From DASTQL01 sp035462375 (GTDB taxonomy: Bacteria > Actinomycetota > Actinomycetes > Jiangellales > Jiangellaceae), in assembly GCA_035462375.1 (NCBI GenBank), contig DATHUJ010000240.1:1-53710 (forward strand): a stretch of DNA of 53,710 nucleotides, in the 5' to 3' direction. Below the pieces are notes generated by a model that was given only the letters and a program-made list of their open reading frames with translations, had not been told where the DNA came from and ran no database searches. Positions 1-7,898 of this stretch are shown one piece after another (positions within the stretch are counted from its first letter, which is position 1; each line of letters starts with the position of its first letter). The translations under genes and the position numbers were made by a program.

Positions 1-926
1 AGCAGCACGCCCAGGTCGTGGACGACATCGTCGATCCCGGCGTTGAGGTCACCGACCTCGGCGAAGCGGGCCGGCACCGACCCTACGGTGAAGTCCTCCG
101 GGGCGACGTCGGCCAGCTCCTCCCAGCGGACGGGCGTGGACACGGGGGCGTGGGGCTTCGGCCGGACGGAATAGGCGGAGGCGATGGTGCGGTCACGGGC
201 GTTCTGGTTGTAGTCGAGGAAGACCTTCTCCCCGCGCTCCTCCTTCCACCACTTGGTGGTCACGAGGTCGGGCCGTCGCCGCTCCATCTCCCGGCCGAAG
301 GCGATCGCGGCATGTCGCACGTCGGTGAAGCTCCACCGCGGGGCGATGCGCACATAGACGTGAACCCCGCGCCCGCCGCTGGTCTTGGGCCATCCGGTCC
401 AACCGAGCTCGTCGAGGATCTCCCGCATGAGATGGGCCGCCTCGACCGCGTCGCGGAAGTCGGTCCCCGGCTGGGGGTCGAGGTCGAGCCGCAGCTCGTC
501 GGGGTGGTCGACGTCGTCGCTGCGCACCGGCCACGGGTGGAAGGTGACCGTGCCGAGGTTGGCGGCCCACGCGACCACGGCGAGGTGGTCGGGCGCGATC
601 TCGTCGGCTGTCCTGCCGCTCGGGAAGGCGATGCGTGCGGTGCGCACCCAGTCAGGTGCGCCCTTGGGCACCCGCTTCTGGAAGAACGCCTCTCCGTGGG
701 GGTCGTCCCGGGTGGCCTGCTTCACCCCCTCGTGTACCCCGGTCGGCCAGCGCTCCATCGTGGTTGGCCTGTCTCGCAGCGCCCTGAGGATGCCGTCACC
801 GACGCTCACGTAGTACGTGACCATGTCGAACTTGGTGATCCCCACATCGGGGAAGTAGGGCCGGTCGGGGTTGCTCACCCGGACCGTCCGACCCGCGACC
901 TCGAGCTCCACGGCTGGTGTCGGCAT
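1..926 (-). CDS. ligD: LigD-type DNA polymerase domain protein (primase-polymerase), 3' end outside window
   Basis: Probable polymerase of bacterial non-homologous end joining: the LigD polymerase domain is a primase-like nucleotidyltransferase that fills gaps at double-strand breaks, usually with Ku and an ATP-dependent ligase. About 308 codons are visible. Seen: TKFDMVTYY near residue 31, FHPWPVRSDDVDHPDELRLD holding the metal-binding D-x-D (LDLDPQ), the conserved KTSGGRGVHVYVR segment, and FLDYNQNARDRTIASAYSVR. These occur in family order, and the visible part covers nearly the whole domain, so the gene may be a stand-alone polymerase domain. No ligase or nuclease domain is visible, but the C-terminus is cut off. 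The ATG start at 926 has no Shine-Dalgarno sequence. A TACGGT hexamer six bases upstream fits a leaderless start. It is divergent from msrB. Confidence 0.9.
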   Translation of the reverse strand, partial: MPTPAVELEVAGRTVRVSNPDRPYFPDVGITKFDMVTYYVSVGDGILRALRDRPTTMERWPTGVHEGVKQATRDDPHGEAFFQKRVPKGAPDWVRTARIAFPSGRTADEIAPDHLAVVAWAANLGTVTFHPWPVRSDDVDHPDELRLDLDPQPGTDFRDAVEAAHLMREILDELGWTGWPKTSGGRGVHVYVRIAPRWSFTDVRHAAIAFGREMERRRPDLVTTKWWKEERGEKVFLDYNQNARDRTIASAYSVRPKPHAPVSTPVRWEELADVAPEDFTVGSVPARFAEVGDLNAGIDDVVHDLGVL

Positions 927-932
927 GGGCGC

Positions 933-938
933 ACCGTA
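933..938 (-). promoter_or_regulatory. -10 element of ligD-type gene (leaderless)
   Basis: TACGGT on the minus strand, six bases before the ATG at 926; no Shine-Dalgarno sequence lies between. Matches the TANNNT pattern repeated across this window. Confidence 0.5.
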
Positions 939-961
939 ACGCGTCCCCCGACCGGAGGACG

Positions 962-967
962 TACCGT
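962..967 (+). promoter_or_regulatory. -10 element of msrB (leaderless)
   Basis: TACCGT seven bases before the msrB ATG at 975. It leaves no room for a ribosome-binding site, which implies a leaderless transcript. Confidence 0.5.
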
Positions 968-974
968 CGTGGCC

Positions 975-1406
975 ATGACCGACGACTCCGCCCGCAGCTA
1001 CGCCCTGCAGAAGTCCGACGAGGAGTGGCGCGCCGAGCTGTCTCCCGCCGAGTACCACGTGCTGCGCCAGGCCGGTACCGAGCGCCCCTTCTCCCACCCG
1101 TACGCCGAGGACCTGAGCCAGGGCTACACCTACGCCTGCCGGGCGTGCGGGGCGGAGCTCTTCCGGAGCGACGAGAAGTTTGCCTCCCACTGCGGCTGGC
1201 CCTCGTTCTACCAGCCGCTCGCCGAGGACCGCGTCGAGTACCTGGAGGACCGCTCCCTCGGGACGAAGCGGGTGGAGGTGCGGTGCGCCCGGTGCGGCTC
1301 CCACCTCGGCCACGTCTTCGAGGGCGAGGGGTACCCGACCCCGACCGACCTGCGCTACTGCATCAACGGCGTCGCCCTGCGCCGGGACGAGTCCCCCGCC
1401 GGCTGA
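975..1406 (+). CDS. msrB: Peptide-methionine (R)-S-oxide reductase MsrB
   Basis: Reduces the R epimer of methionine sulfoxide in oxidised proteins; cytosolic repair enzyme using thioredoxin-type reductant. The 143-aa product is a complete SelR domain. The zinc site is two CxxC pairs (Cys55/Cys58 in YACRAC and Cys104/Cys107 in RCARC). GWPSF is at 74-78, GSHLGHVFEG follows the second pair, and the catalytic Cys129 is in RYCINGVAL. Cys73 just before GWPSF could be a resolving cysteine, but this is inference. The ATG at 975 is chosen because the domain starts soon after and a TACCGT -10 lies seven bases upstream; an open frame running farther upstream is only antisense to the ligD-type gene. Ends 3 bp before the convergent gene at 1410. 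Confidence 0.95.
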   Translation: MTDDSARSYALQKSDEEWRAELSPAEYHVLRQAGTERPFSHPYAEDLSQGYTYACRACGAELFRSDEKFASHCGWPSFYQPLAEDRVEYLEDRSLGTKRVEVRCARCGSHLGHVFEGEGYPTPTDLRYCINGVALRRDESPAG

Positions 1407-1409
1407 GCC

Positions 1410-1817
1410 TCACGCCTCCTCCGACGGCAGCGGTGTCCGCAGGTCGGTCACGGCGGCGAGGACGGCGGCCTGCCCGTCGGCGTACGGGGCGTACTCCTCC
1501 GGCGGAGGGCTCAGCCCGGGCGGGTAGAGCGGTCGGACCTGGTTGGCGAGGTCGAGCAGGTCCGCCCGGGTGAAGCCCTCCAGGGAGAGCCGACCGGCCT
1601 CGTTCGCGGCGAAGCGGAGGTCGTCGACCCGGCCCCGCCACCCCGGGTTGGCCATGCGGGCCGACTCGGCCGCCATGGCCCGGGAGATGGTGCGGAGGGC
1701 GCGCTCCAGCTCGTCGAGCTGGACACGCCGCGCGTCGACGTCGAGCGGCGGTTCGGGTGGGACGTCGTCGTCGCCGTCGTCGGGCCCCCGCCCACGGAGT
1801 CGGTCGAGGAGGCCCAT
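1410..1817 (-). CDS. Conserved hypothetical protein encoded after hemQ
   Basis: Small (135 aa), acidic, soluble protein that I cannot assign. An acidic, Pro-rich N-terminus (residues 10-25) is followed by a predicted helical region around 28-100 with two Trp/Leu-rich stretches, and a charged C-terminal tail. There are no cysteines, signal peptide or membrane segment. Its ATG overlaps the hemQ stop (ATGA), so it is translationally coupled as the last gene of the hemY-hemQ operon. That position suggests a role connected with heme synthesis or HemQ, but this is guilt by association only. Confidence 0.8.
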   Translation of the reverse strand: MGLLDRLRGRGPDDGDDDVPPEPPLDVDARRVQLDELERALRTISRAMAAESARMANPGWRGRVDDLRFAANEAGRLSLEGFTRADLLDLANQVRPLYPPGLSPPPEEYAPYADGQAAVLAAVTDLRTPLPSEEA

Positions 1818-2524
1818 CAGGGGAGGCCCCGCACGAGCTCGGCGACGGCGCGCCGGCGCCCGGTGTAGAAGGGCAGCTCCTCGCGCACGTGCCGCCGCGC
1901 GGACGAGCCGCGCAGGTGCCGCATCAGGTCGACGATGCGGTGCAGTTCGTCGGCCTCGAAGGCGAGCATCCACTCGTAGTCGCCCAGGGCGAACGACGCC
2001 ACCGTGTTGGCCCGGACGTCGGGGAAGCCGCGGGCCATCCGGCCGTGCTCGGCCAGCATCTCGCGACGCTCGTCGTCGGGCAGCAGGTACCACTCGTACG
2101 AGCGGACGAAGGGGTAGACGCACACGTACGCGCGGGGGTCCTCCTCGGCCAGGAAGGCCGGGACGTGACTCTTGTTGAACTCCGCCGGACGGTGCAGCGC
2201 CAGCTGCGACCAGACCGGCTGGAGCCGCCCGCCGAGCGCGGTCCGCCGCAAGCGGTGGTAGGCGTCCTGGAGGGCGTCGCTGGAGGGCGCGTGCGACCAG
2301 ACCATCACGTCGGCGTCGGCGCGCAGGCCACCGACGTCGTACGTGCCACGCACGACGACGTCCTTGGCCGCCAGCTGGGCGAACAGCTCGTCGACCTCCT
2401 CCGCGAGAGCCGTGCGGTCGGCGGACTCGCCCAGCTCGTCGCCCAGGCGGAAGACCGACCACATCGTGTAACGGATGCCCTCGTTGATGTCCCGGGCCTT
2501 CGGGCGCAGGCGGTCCTCGCTCAT
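1817..2524 (-). CDS. hemQ: Coproheme decarboxylase HemQ (ChdC), chlorite dismutase-like family
   Basis: Last step of the coproporphyrin-dependent pathway: peroxide-dependent oxidative decarboxylation of two propionates of Fe-coproporphyrin III to give heme b. The 235-aa length is normal. Key residues align by spacing with actinobacterial ChdC: catalytic Tyr137 at the start of YPFVRSYEWY, distal His120 in the NKSH segment, and proximal heme ligand His160 in LAEHGRMARGF. The C-terminal FALGDYEWMLAFEADE strand is also conserved. The start overlaps the hemY stop (ATGA) and the end overlaps the next gene, so it is the middle gene of a tight operon. Confidence 0.95.
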   Translation of the reverse strand: MSEDRLRPKARDINEGIRYTMWSVFRLGDELGESADRTALAEEVDELFAQLAAKDVVVRGTYDVGGLRADADVMVWSHAPSSDALQDAYHRLRRTALGGRLQPVWSQLALHRPAEFNKSHVPAFLAEEDPRAYVCVYPFVRSYEWYLLPDDERREMLAEHGRMARGFPDVRANTVASFALGDYEWMLAFEADELHRIVDLMRHLRGSSARRHVREELPFYTGRRRAVAELVRGLP

Positions 2525-3954
2525 ACGTCGATGATCGCACCGGCGACCAGGTCATGCACCAGCCGAGCGGTGGCCGCCCGTGCGGTGGCGATGCAGGCCG
2601 GGACTCCGACCCCCTCGTACGCGGCGCCGCAGAGCTCCAGCCCCGGCACTTCCGCCACGGCGGACCGGATCCGGGCGACCCGGTCGAGGTGTCCAACCGC
2701 GTACTGCGGGAGCCCCCCGCCCCATCGCGTGACGCGTGCGGCGACCGGCCGGCCGTGGAGGCCGATCAGGTCGGCCAGCTCCCGCCGTACGGCGTCGGCG
2801 AGGTCCGCGTCCGCGCGCTGGAGGTCGCGCTCCTCCCCGTGCCGACCCACGGAGGCCCGGACGACGGCGAGCCCGGGGTCCAGGTCGGCGAGCCAGGCCC
2901 ACTTGGCGGAGGAGAAGGTCGCCGCCTTGACGAGGCGGCCCTCGGTCGGCGGGACCAGGAACCCCGTCCCACGGAGCGGACCGGGCAGGTCCGAGGGCCG
3001 CAGGGCCAGGGACACCACGGCGACGCTCGCGTGCTCCACCGCGGCGAGCTCCCGGGCCGCCGCGGGGACGACGTCGGCCAGCAGGCGAGCCGCCGGTGCG
3101 GCCGGCACCGCCAGGACGACCGCGTCCGCCTCGAGCACCTCCGGACGTGGCACCGGGCCGGCCACCAGCCGCCACGTCCCGTCCGGGAGCCTGGCCACCT
3201 CCCGGACGGTCACCCTCGTCCTGACCTCGGCGCCGGAGGCTCGGGCGACGGCGCCCGGCAGGCGCCCGACACCGCCGCGCAGCCCGGCGAAGACGGGTGG
3301 CGGCGGCGCCCCGTGGGCCGGTGGGGGGGCCGCCCGCCGGGCGGCCACGAGCAGGCTGCGGGTCCGCGCCACCTGTTCGGCGAGCTGCGGCACCGCAGCC
3401 TGGAGTGACAGCTCGTCGGCACGACCGGCGTAGACACCCCCCAGCAACGGCTCCACCAACCGGTCCACGACCTGCGCGCCCATCCGCCGGCGTACGAGGT
3501 GGCCCACGGCCACGTCGCCCTCCGGCGGCCGTCCGGGGAGGACGGCGTCCAGGCCCGCCCGGGCGACGCCTGCGGGCGACAGCAGCCGACCGGCCACGAC
3601 GGGGCGCAGGTCCGCCGGGACACCCATCACCGTCCGGGCGGGGAGCGGCCGGAGCCGCCCCCGGCTCCAGACGGATGCCCCGGTCGCCGCCGGGTGGACC
3701 AGGTCGTCCCCCAGCCCCACCGCCCGCGCCAGGTCGACCGCCTCGGGGCGGCGCCAGAGAACGGATTCCGCGCCCTCGTCGACCGGCAGACCGGCGAGGT
3801 CGGAGACGCGCAGCTTGCCCCCGAGGGCGGGATCGGTTTCCAGCAGGGTCAGCCGGACGGAGTCCCCGAGGGCCGCGCGCAGCGACCACGCGGCCGCGAC
3901 CCCGGAGATCCCGCCGCCGACCACCGCCACGTGGCGCGGGCGTGGCGGGGGCAT
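2521..3954 (-). CDS. hemY: Coproporphyrinogen III oxidase CgoX/HemY (protoporphyrinogen oxidase family)
   Basis: FAD-dependent oxidase that removes six electrons from coproporphyrinogen III to give coproporphyrin III in Gram-positive bacteria. The 477-aa product begins with a dinucleotide-binding loop VAVVGGGISGVAAA (residues 9-22). ETDPALGGKL follows, binding the FAD ribose and diphosphate. The C-terminal ELCGAAYEGVGVPACI is the usual terminal FAD contact of HemG/HemY proteins. Start chosen at the ATG at 3954: the frame stays open upstream, but AAGGTGAC lies just before this codon and the FAD motif starts at residue 9. First gene of the hemY-hemQ operon. HemE (4924-5964) and ferrochelatase (38637-39704) in this window supply adjoining steps. 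Confidence 0.93.
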   Translation of the reverse strand: MPPPRPRHVAVVGGGISGVAAAWSLRAALGDSVRLTLLETDPALGGKLRVSDLAGLPVDEGAESVLWRRPEAVDLARAVGLGDDLVHPAATGASVWSRGRLRPLPARTVMGVPADLRPVVAGRLLSPAGVARAGLDAVLPGRPPEGDVAVGHLVRRRMGAQVVDRLVEPLLGGVYAGRADELSLQAAVPQLAEQVARTRSLLVAARRAAPPPAHGAPPPPVFAGLRGGVGRLPGAVARASGAEVRTRVTVREVARLPDGTWRLVAGPVPRPEVLEADAVVLAVPAAPAARLLADVVPAAARELAAVEHASVAVVSLALRPSDLPGPLRGTGFLVPPTEGRLVKAATFSSAKWAWLADLDPGLAVVRASVGRHGEERDLQRADADLADAVRRELADLIGLHGRPVAARVTRWGGGLPQYAVGHLDRVARIRSAVAEVPGLELCGAAYEGVGVPACIATARAATARLVHDLVAGAIIDV

Positions 3955-4071
3955 GCCGTCACCTTCGCAGAACCGTGTTTCCGATCGTGACCCGAGGGGT
4001 GCAACCACGGCTCGCCGGGTCCCGTCACAGGTCCTGTACCGATCGAGGGCAGATCGAGGGCAGGAGGGGTC

Positions 4072-4913
4072 ATGGGGGGATCGACCGCGCGGCGGACGCC
4101 AGGATGGCTGGCATTCGTGGTGGCAGTGCTCGCGTCCCCGCTCCTGATCTCAGCGTGTGCCGGGGGCAGCTCGGACCGCGGACGCCGGCGAGGGTGACGG
4201 GGCCGGCGCGGCCGCCCGGGTCGACCCGGCGCCGCGCGCCATCGTCCACGTCGTCGAACTCACCGTCGCGACCGACGACGTGCCGGGGGCGGCGAGACGG
4301 GCGGCCACCCTCGCCGAGACCAGCGGTGGCTACGTCCAGAACGAGAACACCACCGGTTCCGGCGACGGGACCGACGGCCCGGTGCGCTCGACGCTCTCGC
4401 TGCGCGTGCCCGTCGGGGAGCGGGTCCGGATCGTCGAGCAGGTCGAGGCCCTGGGTGAGGTGCGCTATCGGGACCGTACCGCCGAGAACGTGACCGACCA
4501 GGTGACCGACGTCGAGGCGCGGGTTGCCACGCAGCGACGCCGCCGACCTGCGCGACGTGGTCACGCTGGAGGGTGAGCTGGCCAGGCGCGAGGCCGACCT
4601 CGACTCGCTGCTGCGGCGTCAGGCGGAGCTGTCCCAGCTCACCCAGCTGGCGACCGTGACGGTGACGTTCGTGAGTCCCGATGATGTGACGGCTCGCGCG
4701 GGTGAGCGTGACGTGGGCTTCCTGGTGGGCCTTCGCGCCGGGTGGGACGCCTTCCTCGAGGTGGCGCTCGTGGCCCTCACCGTGGCGGGCGCGCTGTTGC
4801 CCTTCGCCCTGGCCGCCGGGCTGGTGCTCGTGCCCCTGGCGCTCGCCCTGCGCGCGGGGGGCCGGAGCAGGACCACACCTGCCGACCGACCGGCTCCGGC
4901 ACCTCCGGGTTGA
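4072..4913 (+). pseudogene. DUF4349 lipoprotein gene broken by two frame lesions
   Basis: The pieces together read as a DUF4349-type surface lipoprotein. The ATG at 4072, with AGGAGGGG just upstream, starts a lipoprotein signal peptide (FVVAVLASPLLISAC, acylated Cys29), but that frame stops soon after. One extra G in the five-G run at 4162-4166 would explain the shift into the second frame (about 4166-4530), which carries HVVELTVATDDVPGAARR, a GGYVQNEN segment and TLSLRVPVGE. After VEARVATQR the frame shifts again into DVVTLEGELARREADLDSLL, a coiled coil, and then a membrane helix near 4750-4860. DUF4349 proteins normally have more heptads at that junction, so an out-of-frame deletion is likely. 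Either a real pseudogene or assembly error; the length is otherwise near full size. Confidence 0.75.
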
Positions 4914-4923
4914 AGCCCTCGGG

Positions 4924-5964
4924 TCAGGTCTGCCCGCCCGCGGACCGGACCTGCTCCACGACCCGGGCCAGGGCGTCCGGGTCGGTGGACGGCAGGACGC
5001 CGTGCCCGAGGTTGAACACGTGTCCGTGAGCGACCCGGCCGCCGGCCAGGACACGCCGCACCTCCTCCTCCACGACGGCCGATGGGGCCGCGAGCAGGGC
5101 CGGGTCCAGGTTTCCCTGGAGCGCCCGTCCGGGGCCGACCCGGCGGGCCGCCTGCTCGAGCGGGACCCGCCAGTCGACGCCGACCACCTCAGCGCCCGCC
5201 TCGCCCATGAGGCCGAGGAACTCTCCCGTACCCACGCCGAAGTGGATCCGCGGCACACCCAGGTCGGCCACGGCGGCCAGCACGTCCCGGCTGTGAGGCA
5301 GGACGAAGCGCTCGTAGTCCGCGGCCGCCAGCGTCCCGGCCCACGAGTCGAACAGCTGGACCGCGGAGGCCCCCGCGGTGATCTGGGCGCGCAGGAACGC
5401 AGCCGAGATCGCGCCGACGCGGGCCAGCAGGTCGTGCCAGAGCGAGGGGTCTGCGTGCATCAGCGCCTTGGTGTGCTCGAGGTGCCGGGACGGCCCACCC
5501 TCGACCAGGTAGGAGGCAAGGGTGAACGGTGCCCCGGCGAAGCCGACCAGCGGCGTGTCACCCAGCTCGCCCGCGAGCGCCGCCACGGCCTGGACCACGT
5601 ACGGGACGTCGTCCGGCTCGAGCGGCCGCAGGGCATCGAGGTCGTGACGCCGCCGGATCGGCTGGGCGACGACCGGACCGATGCCCGGCTTGATGTCGAG
5701 GTCCACCCCGACCGCCTTCAGCGGGACGACGATGTCGGAGAAGAAGATCGCCGCGTCCACGCCGTAACGGCGGACGGGCTGGAGCGTGATCTCGACGATC
5801 GTCTCGACCCGGGTGCAGGACTCGAGCATCGGGACGCCCTCGCGCAGCCGGCGGTACTCGGGGAGCGATCGGCCCGCCTGCCGCATGAACCACACGGGTG
5901 GGCGGGGGACAGGCTCGCCCCGACAGGCACGCACCAGCAGGGAGTCCGGGAGGGGAGGGGTCAC
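4924..5964 (-). CDS. hemE: Uroporphyrinogen decarboxylase HemE
   Basis: Decarboxylates the four acetate side chains of uroporphyrinogen III to coproporphyrinogen III, the substrate of HemY; cytosolic. The 346-aa length is typical. Substrate-binding RQAGRS is at 28-33 and the catalytic Asp77 is in AAIFFSDI. FAGAPFTLASYLVEGG and the C-terminal NLGHGVLPSTDPD are family landmarks. The start is the GTG at 5964 (V-T-P-P-L-P-D-S): the longer open frame upstream is antisense to DUF3000, and a GAGGAT -10-like hexamer lies six bases before this GTG. Divergent from DUF3000 and convergent with the broken DUF4349 gene. Confidence 0.95.
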   Translation of the reverse strand: MTPPLPDSLLVRACRGEPVPRPPVWFMRQAGRSLPEYRRLREGVPMLESCTRVETIVEITLQPVRRYGVDAAIFFSDIVVPLKAVGVDLDIKPGIGPVVAQPIRRRHDLDALRPLEPDDVPYVVQAVAALAGELGDTPLVGFAGAPFTLASYLVEGGPSRHLEHTKALMHADPSLWHDLLARVGAISAAFLRAQITAGASAVQLFDSWAGTLAAADYERFVLPHSRDVLAAVADLGVPRIHFGVGTGEFLGLMGEAGAEVVGVDWRVPLEQAARRVGPGRALQGNLDPALLAAPSAVVEEEVRRVLAGGRVAHGHVFNLGHGVLPSTDPDALARVVEQVRSAGGQT

Positions 5965-5970
5965 CCCGCG

Positions 5971-5976
5971 ATCCTC
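5971..5976 (-). promoter_or_regulatory. Possible -10 of hemE (leaderless)
   Basis: GAGGAT six bases before the hemE GTG. It lacks the first T of TANNNT, but the same NAGGAT form sits six bases before the ferrochelatase and DUF5998 starts. Confidence 0.35.
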
Positions 5977-6030
5977 GCACGGGAGCCCCCGGCGGGCGCG
6001 CCGCTCCGCGTCCGGTGCGGGTCCCGGACG

Positions 6031-6036
6031 TACGCT
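6031..6036 (+). promoter_or_regulatory. -10 element of DUF3000 gene (leaderless)
   Basis: TACGCT exactly six bases before the GTG at 6043. It favours 6043 over the adjacent GTG at 6040 as start. Confidence 0.5.
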
Positions 6037-6042
6037 GCCGTG

Positions 6043-6642
6043 GTGGTCCGCAGCGACGGCGCCGGCCGTGGGCAAGGCCGGGCGCCCGAGGAGTTCCGCC
6101 GCGCGGTGGAGTCCGTCCGCGCCGCCCGGCTCCGCCCGGAGGTGCGCGTCGAGGAGATCCCGGCTCCGCAACGCCTGGCGCCGTACGGCCTCGCCCTCAG
6201 CGCCGACGTCGTGGCCGATGACGACGACATGGGCTCGGGTCGGTTGGTACTGCTGCACGACCCCGCCGGTCAGGAGGCGTGGCACGGGACCTTCCGCGTC
6301 GTGGTCTACGTCCGGGCATCGCTCGAGCCGGAGATCGCCTCCGACCCGTTGCTGCCCGGTGTCGGCTGGGCCTGGTTGACGGAGGCGCTGGCCGAGCACG
6401 GGGCGTCCTACACCGCGCCCAGCGGTACGGTCACGCGGGTGGCTTCCGAGAGCTTCGGTGGCATGGCCGACGACCCGGCGTCGGCCGAGATCGAGATCCG
6501 GGCCTCGTGGACGCCGCTCGACCCCGGCCTGACTCCGCACGTCCAGGCCTGGGGCGACACGTTGGCAGCGGCCGCGGGACTGGTGCCGCTTCCGTCCGGG
6601 GTCGTGGCGATGCCCGGTCCGCGTGGTGGTCGTCGCCGGTGA
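6043..6642 (+). CDS. DUF3000 domain-containing protein
   Basis: A 199-aa protein of unknown function restricted to actinobacteria; the whole length matches DUF3000. Visible landmarks are the FRRAVESVRAA helix near the N-terminus, PAPQRLAPYGLALSADV, the strand pair RLVLLHDPAGQEAWHGTFR and FRVVVYVRA, WAWLTEAL, and a C-terminal ESFGGM...EIRASWTP segment. No signal peptide or membrane helix. Start GTG 6043 rather than 6040, because the TACGCT -10 is six bases upstream. Its stop overlaps the GTG of rnd (GTGA), so the two are co-translated. The pairing with rnd and the position beside hemE match other actinobacteria. Confidence 0.88.
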   Translation: MVRSDGAGRGQGRAPEEFRRAVESVRAARLRPEVRVEEIPAPQRLAPYGLALSADVVADDDDMGSGRLVLLHDPAGQEAWHGTFRVVVYVRASLEPEIASDPLLPGVGWAWLTEALAEHGASYTAPSGTVTRVASESFGGMADDPASAEIEIRASWTPLDPGLTPHVQAWGDTLAAAAGLVPLPSGVVAMPGPRGGRRR

Positions 6643-7877
6643 GCACGGAGGCACCGATTCCCGGCAGCCTGTCCGCCACCCCCGTGCCGTTGGTGCAGCC
6701 GAGGGACGGGCTGCCTCCCGTGGTCACCGACCCGGTCGCCCTGGCGGACGTCGTGTCGGCGCTGGCCGCCGGATCCGGTCCCGTCGCCGTGGACGCCGAG
6801 CGCGCGTCGGGCTACCGCTACGGTCAGCGCGCCTACCTGGTCCAGCTCCGGCGGGTCGGCGCCGGCACGGCGCTGATCGATCCGATCCCGCTGCCGGATC
6901 TCGCCGAGATCGGCCGGGTCATCGCCGACTCGGAGTGGGTGCTGCATGCCGCCAGCCAGGACCTGCCCTGCCTGGCCGAGGTCGGGATGCGCCCGACGCG
7001 TCTCTTCGACACCGAGCTGGCCGGCCGCCTGCTGGGCTACGCCCGAGTCGGCCTCGGTGCGCTCGTCGAGAGCGTCCTCGGGCTGTCGCTTGAGAAGGGA
7101 CACTCCGCGGCGGACTGGTCGACCCGGCCGCTGCCCGAGCCCTGGTTGCACTACGCCGCGCTCGACGTGGAGGTGCTCATCGAGCTCCGCGACGCTCTAC
7201 ACGCGCAGCTCGAGGAGTCCGGCAAGCTCGGGTGGGCGGCGGAGGAGTTCACCGCGCTGGCCGAGGCGCTCCCCCCGGCGCCGCGGGCCGACCCGTGGCG
7301 GCGGACCTCCGGCCTGCACCGGGTCAGGGACCGGCGCCGCCTGGCCGTCGTCCGCGAGCTGTGGCAGGAACGCGATGCCCGAGCCCGCGCACGCGACCTG
7401 TCCCCCGGCCGCGTCCTCCCCGACTCGGCCATCATCGAGGCCGCGATGGCCGGCCCGACGACGGCCGAGGAGCTGGCCGACCTGCCGGTCTTCCGTGGCC
7501 GTGCCCAGCGCCGGGAGTCGGCACGGTGGTTCGCGGCGATCCGGCGGGCCAGCGCACTGCCCGAGGCCGAGCTCCCACCCGTCACCGCGCGGTACGACGG
7601 ACCGCCGCCGGCCCGGTCCTGGCCCGATCGCGACCCAGCTGCCGCGGCGAGGCTCACGGCCGCGAGGGCTGCCGTCGGGACCGTCGCGGAATCTCTGTCC
7701 CTGCCGGTCGAGAACCTGCTCGCCCCGGAGACGCTGCGCCGCGTCGCCTGGTCGCCGCCGGACCTGGTGACGGAGGAGTCCGTCGCCGATGCCATGCGCG
7801 CCCTGGGCGCCCGGTCGTGGCAGGTGGGGCTCACCGCGGGGCAGGTGGCCGGGGCCTTCCGCTCAGCCGACGGGTAG
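6639..7877 (+). CDS. rnd: Ribonuclease D-like 3'-5' exonuclease (DEDDy + HRDC)
   Basis: Probably trims 3' ends of structured RNAs such as tRNA precursors; cytosolic. The N-terminal DEDDy exonuclease domain spans about residues 30-200. Exo I is VDAERASGYRYG (Asp52, Glu54), Exo II is HAASQDLPCL, and Exo III is YAALDVEVL with the Tyr and Asp of the DEDDy type. An HRDC domain follows from about 225, with RRRLAVVRELWQERDARA and the usual PSRVLPD-like segment (SPGRVLPDSAIIEAA). The remaining C-terminus, to 412 aa, is the extension seen in actinobacterial homologs. The GTG start overlaps the DUF3000 stop. Confidence 0.92.
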   Translation: MSTEAPIPGSLSATPVPLVQPRDGLPPVVTDPVALADVVSALAAGSGPVAVDAERASGYRYGQRAYLVQLRRVGAGTALIDPIPLPDLAEIGRVIADSEWVLHAASQDLPCLAEVGMRPTRLFDTELAGRLLGYARVGLGALVESVLGLSLEKGHSAADWSTRPLPEPWLHYAALDVEVLIELRDALHAQLEESGKLGWAAEEFTALAEALPPAPRADPWRRTSGLHRVRDRRRLAVVRELWQERDARARARDLSPGRVLPDSAIIEAAMAGPTTAEELADLPVFRGRAQRRESARWFAAIRRASALPEAELPPVTARYDGPPPARSWPDRDPAAAARLTAARAAVGTVAESLSLPVENLLAPETLRRVAWSPPDLVTEESVADAMRALGARSWQVGLTAGQVAGAFRSADG

Positions 7878-7885
7878 GACCCGAC

Positions 7886-7898
7886 GGGGCCCGGCCCC
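7886..7898. terminator. Short GC hairpin between convergent genes
   Basis: GGGGC-CCG-GCCCC lies between the rnd stop (7877) and the convergent stop at 7899. It is symmetric, so could act on both strands. There is no T-run, so termination activity is a guess. Confidence 0.3.
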
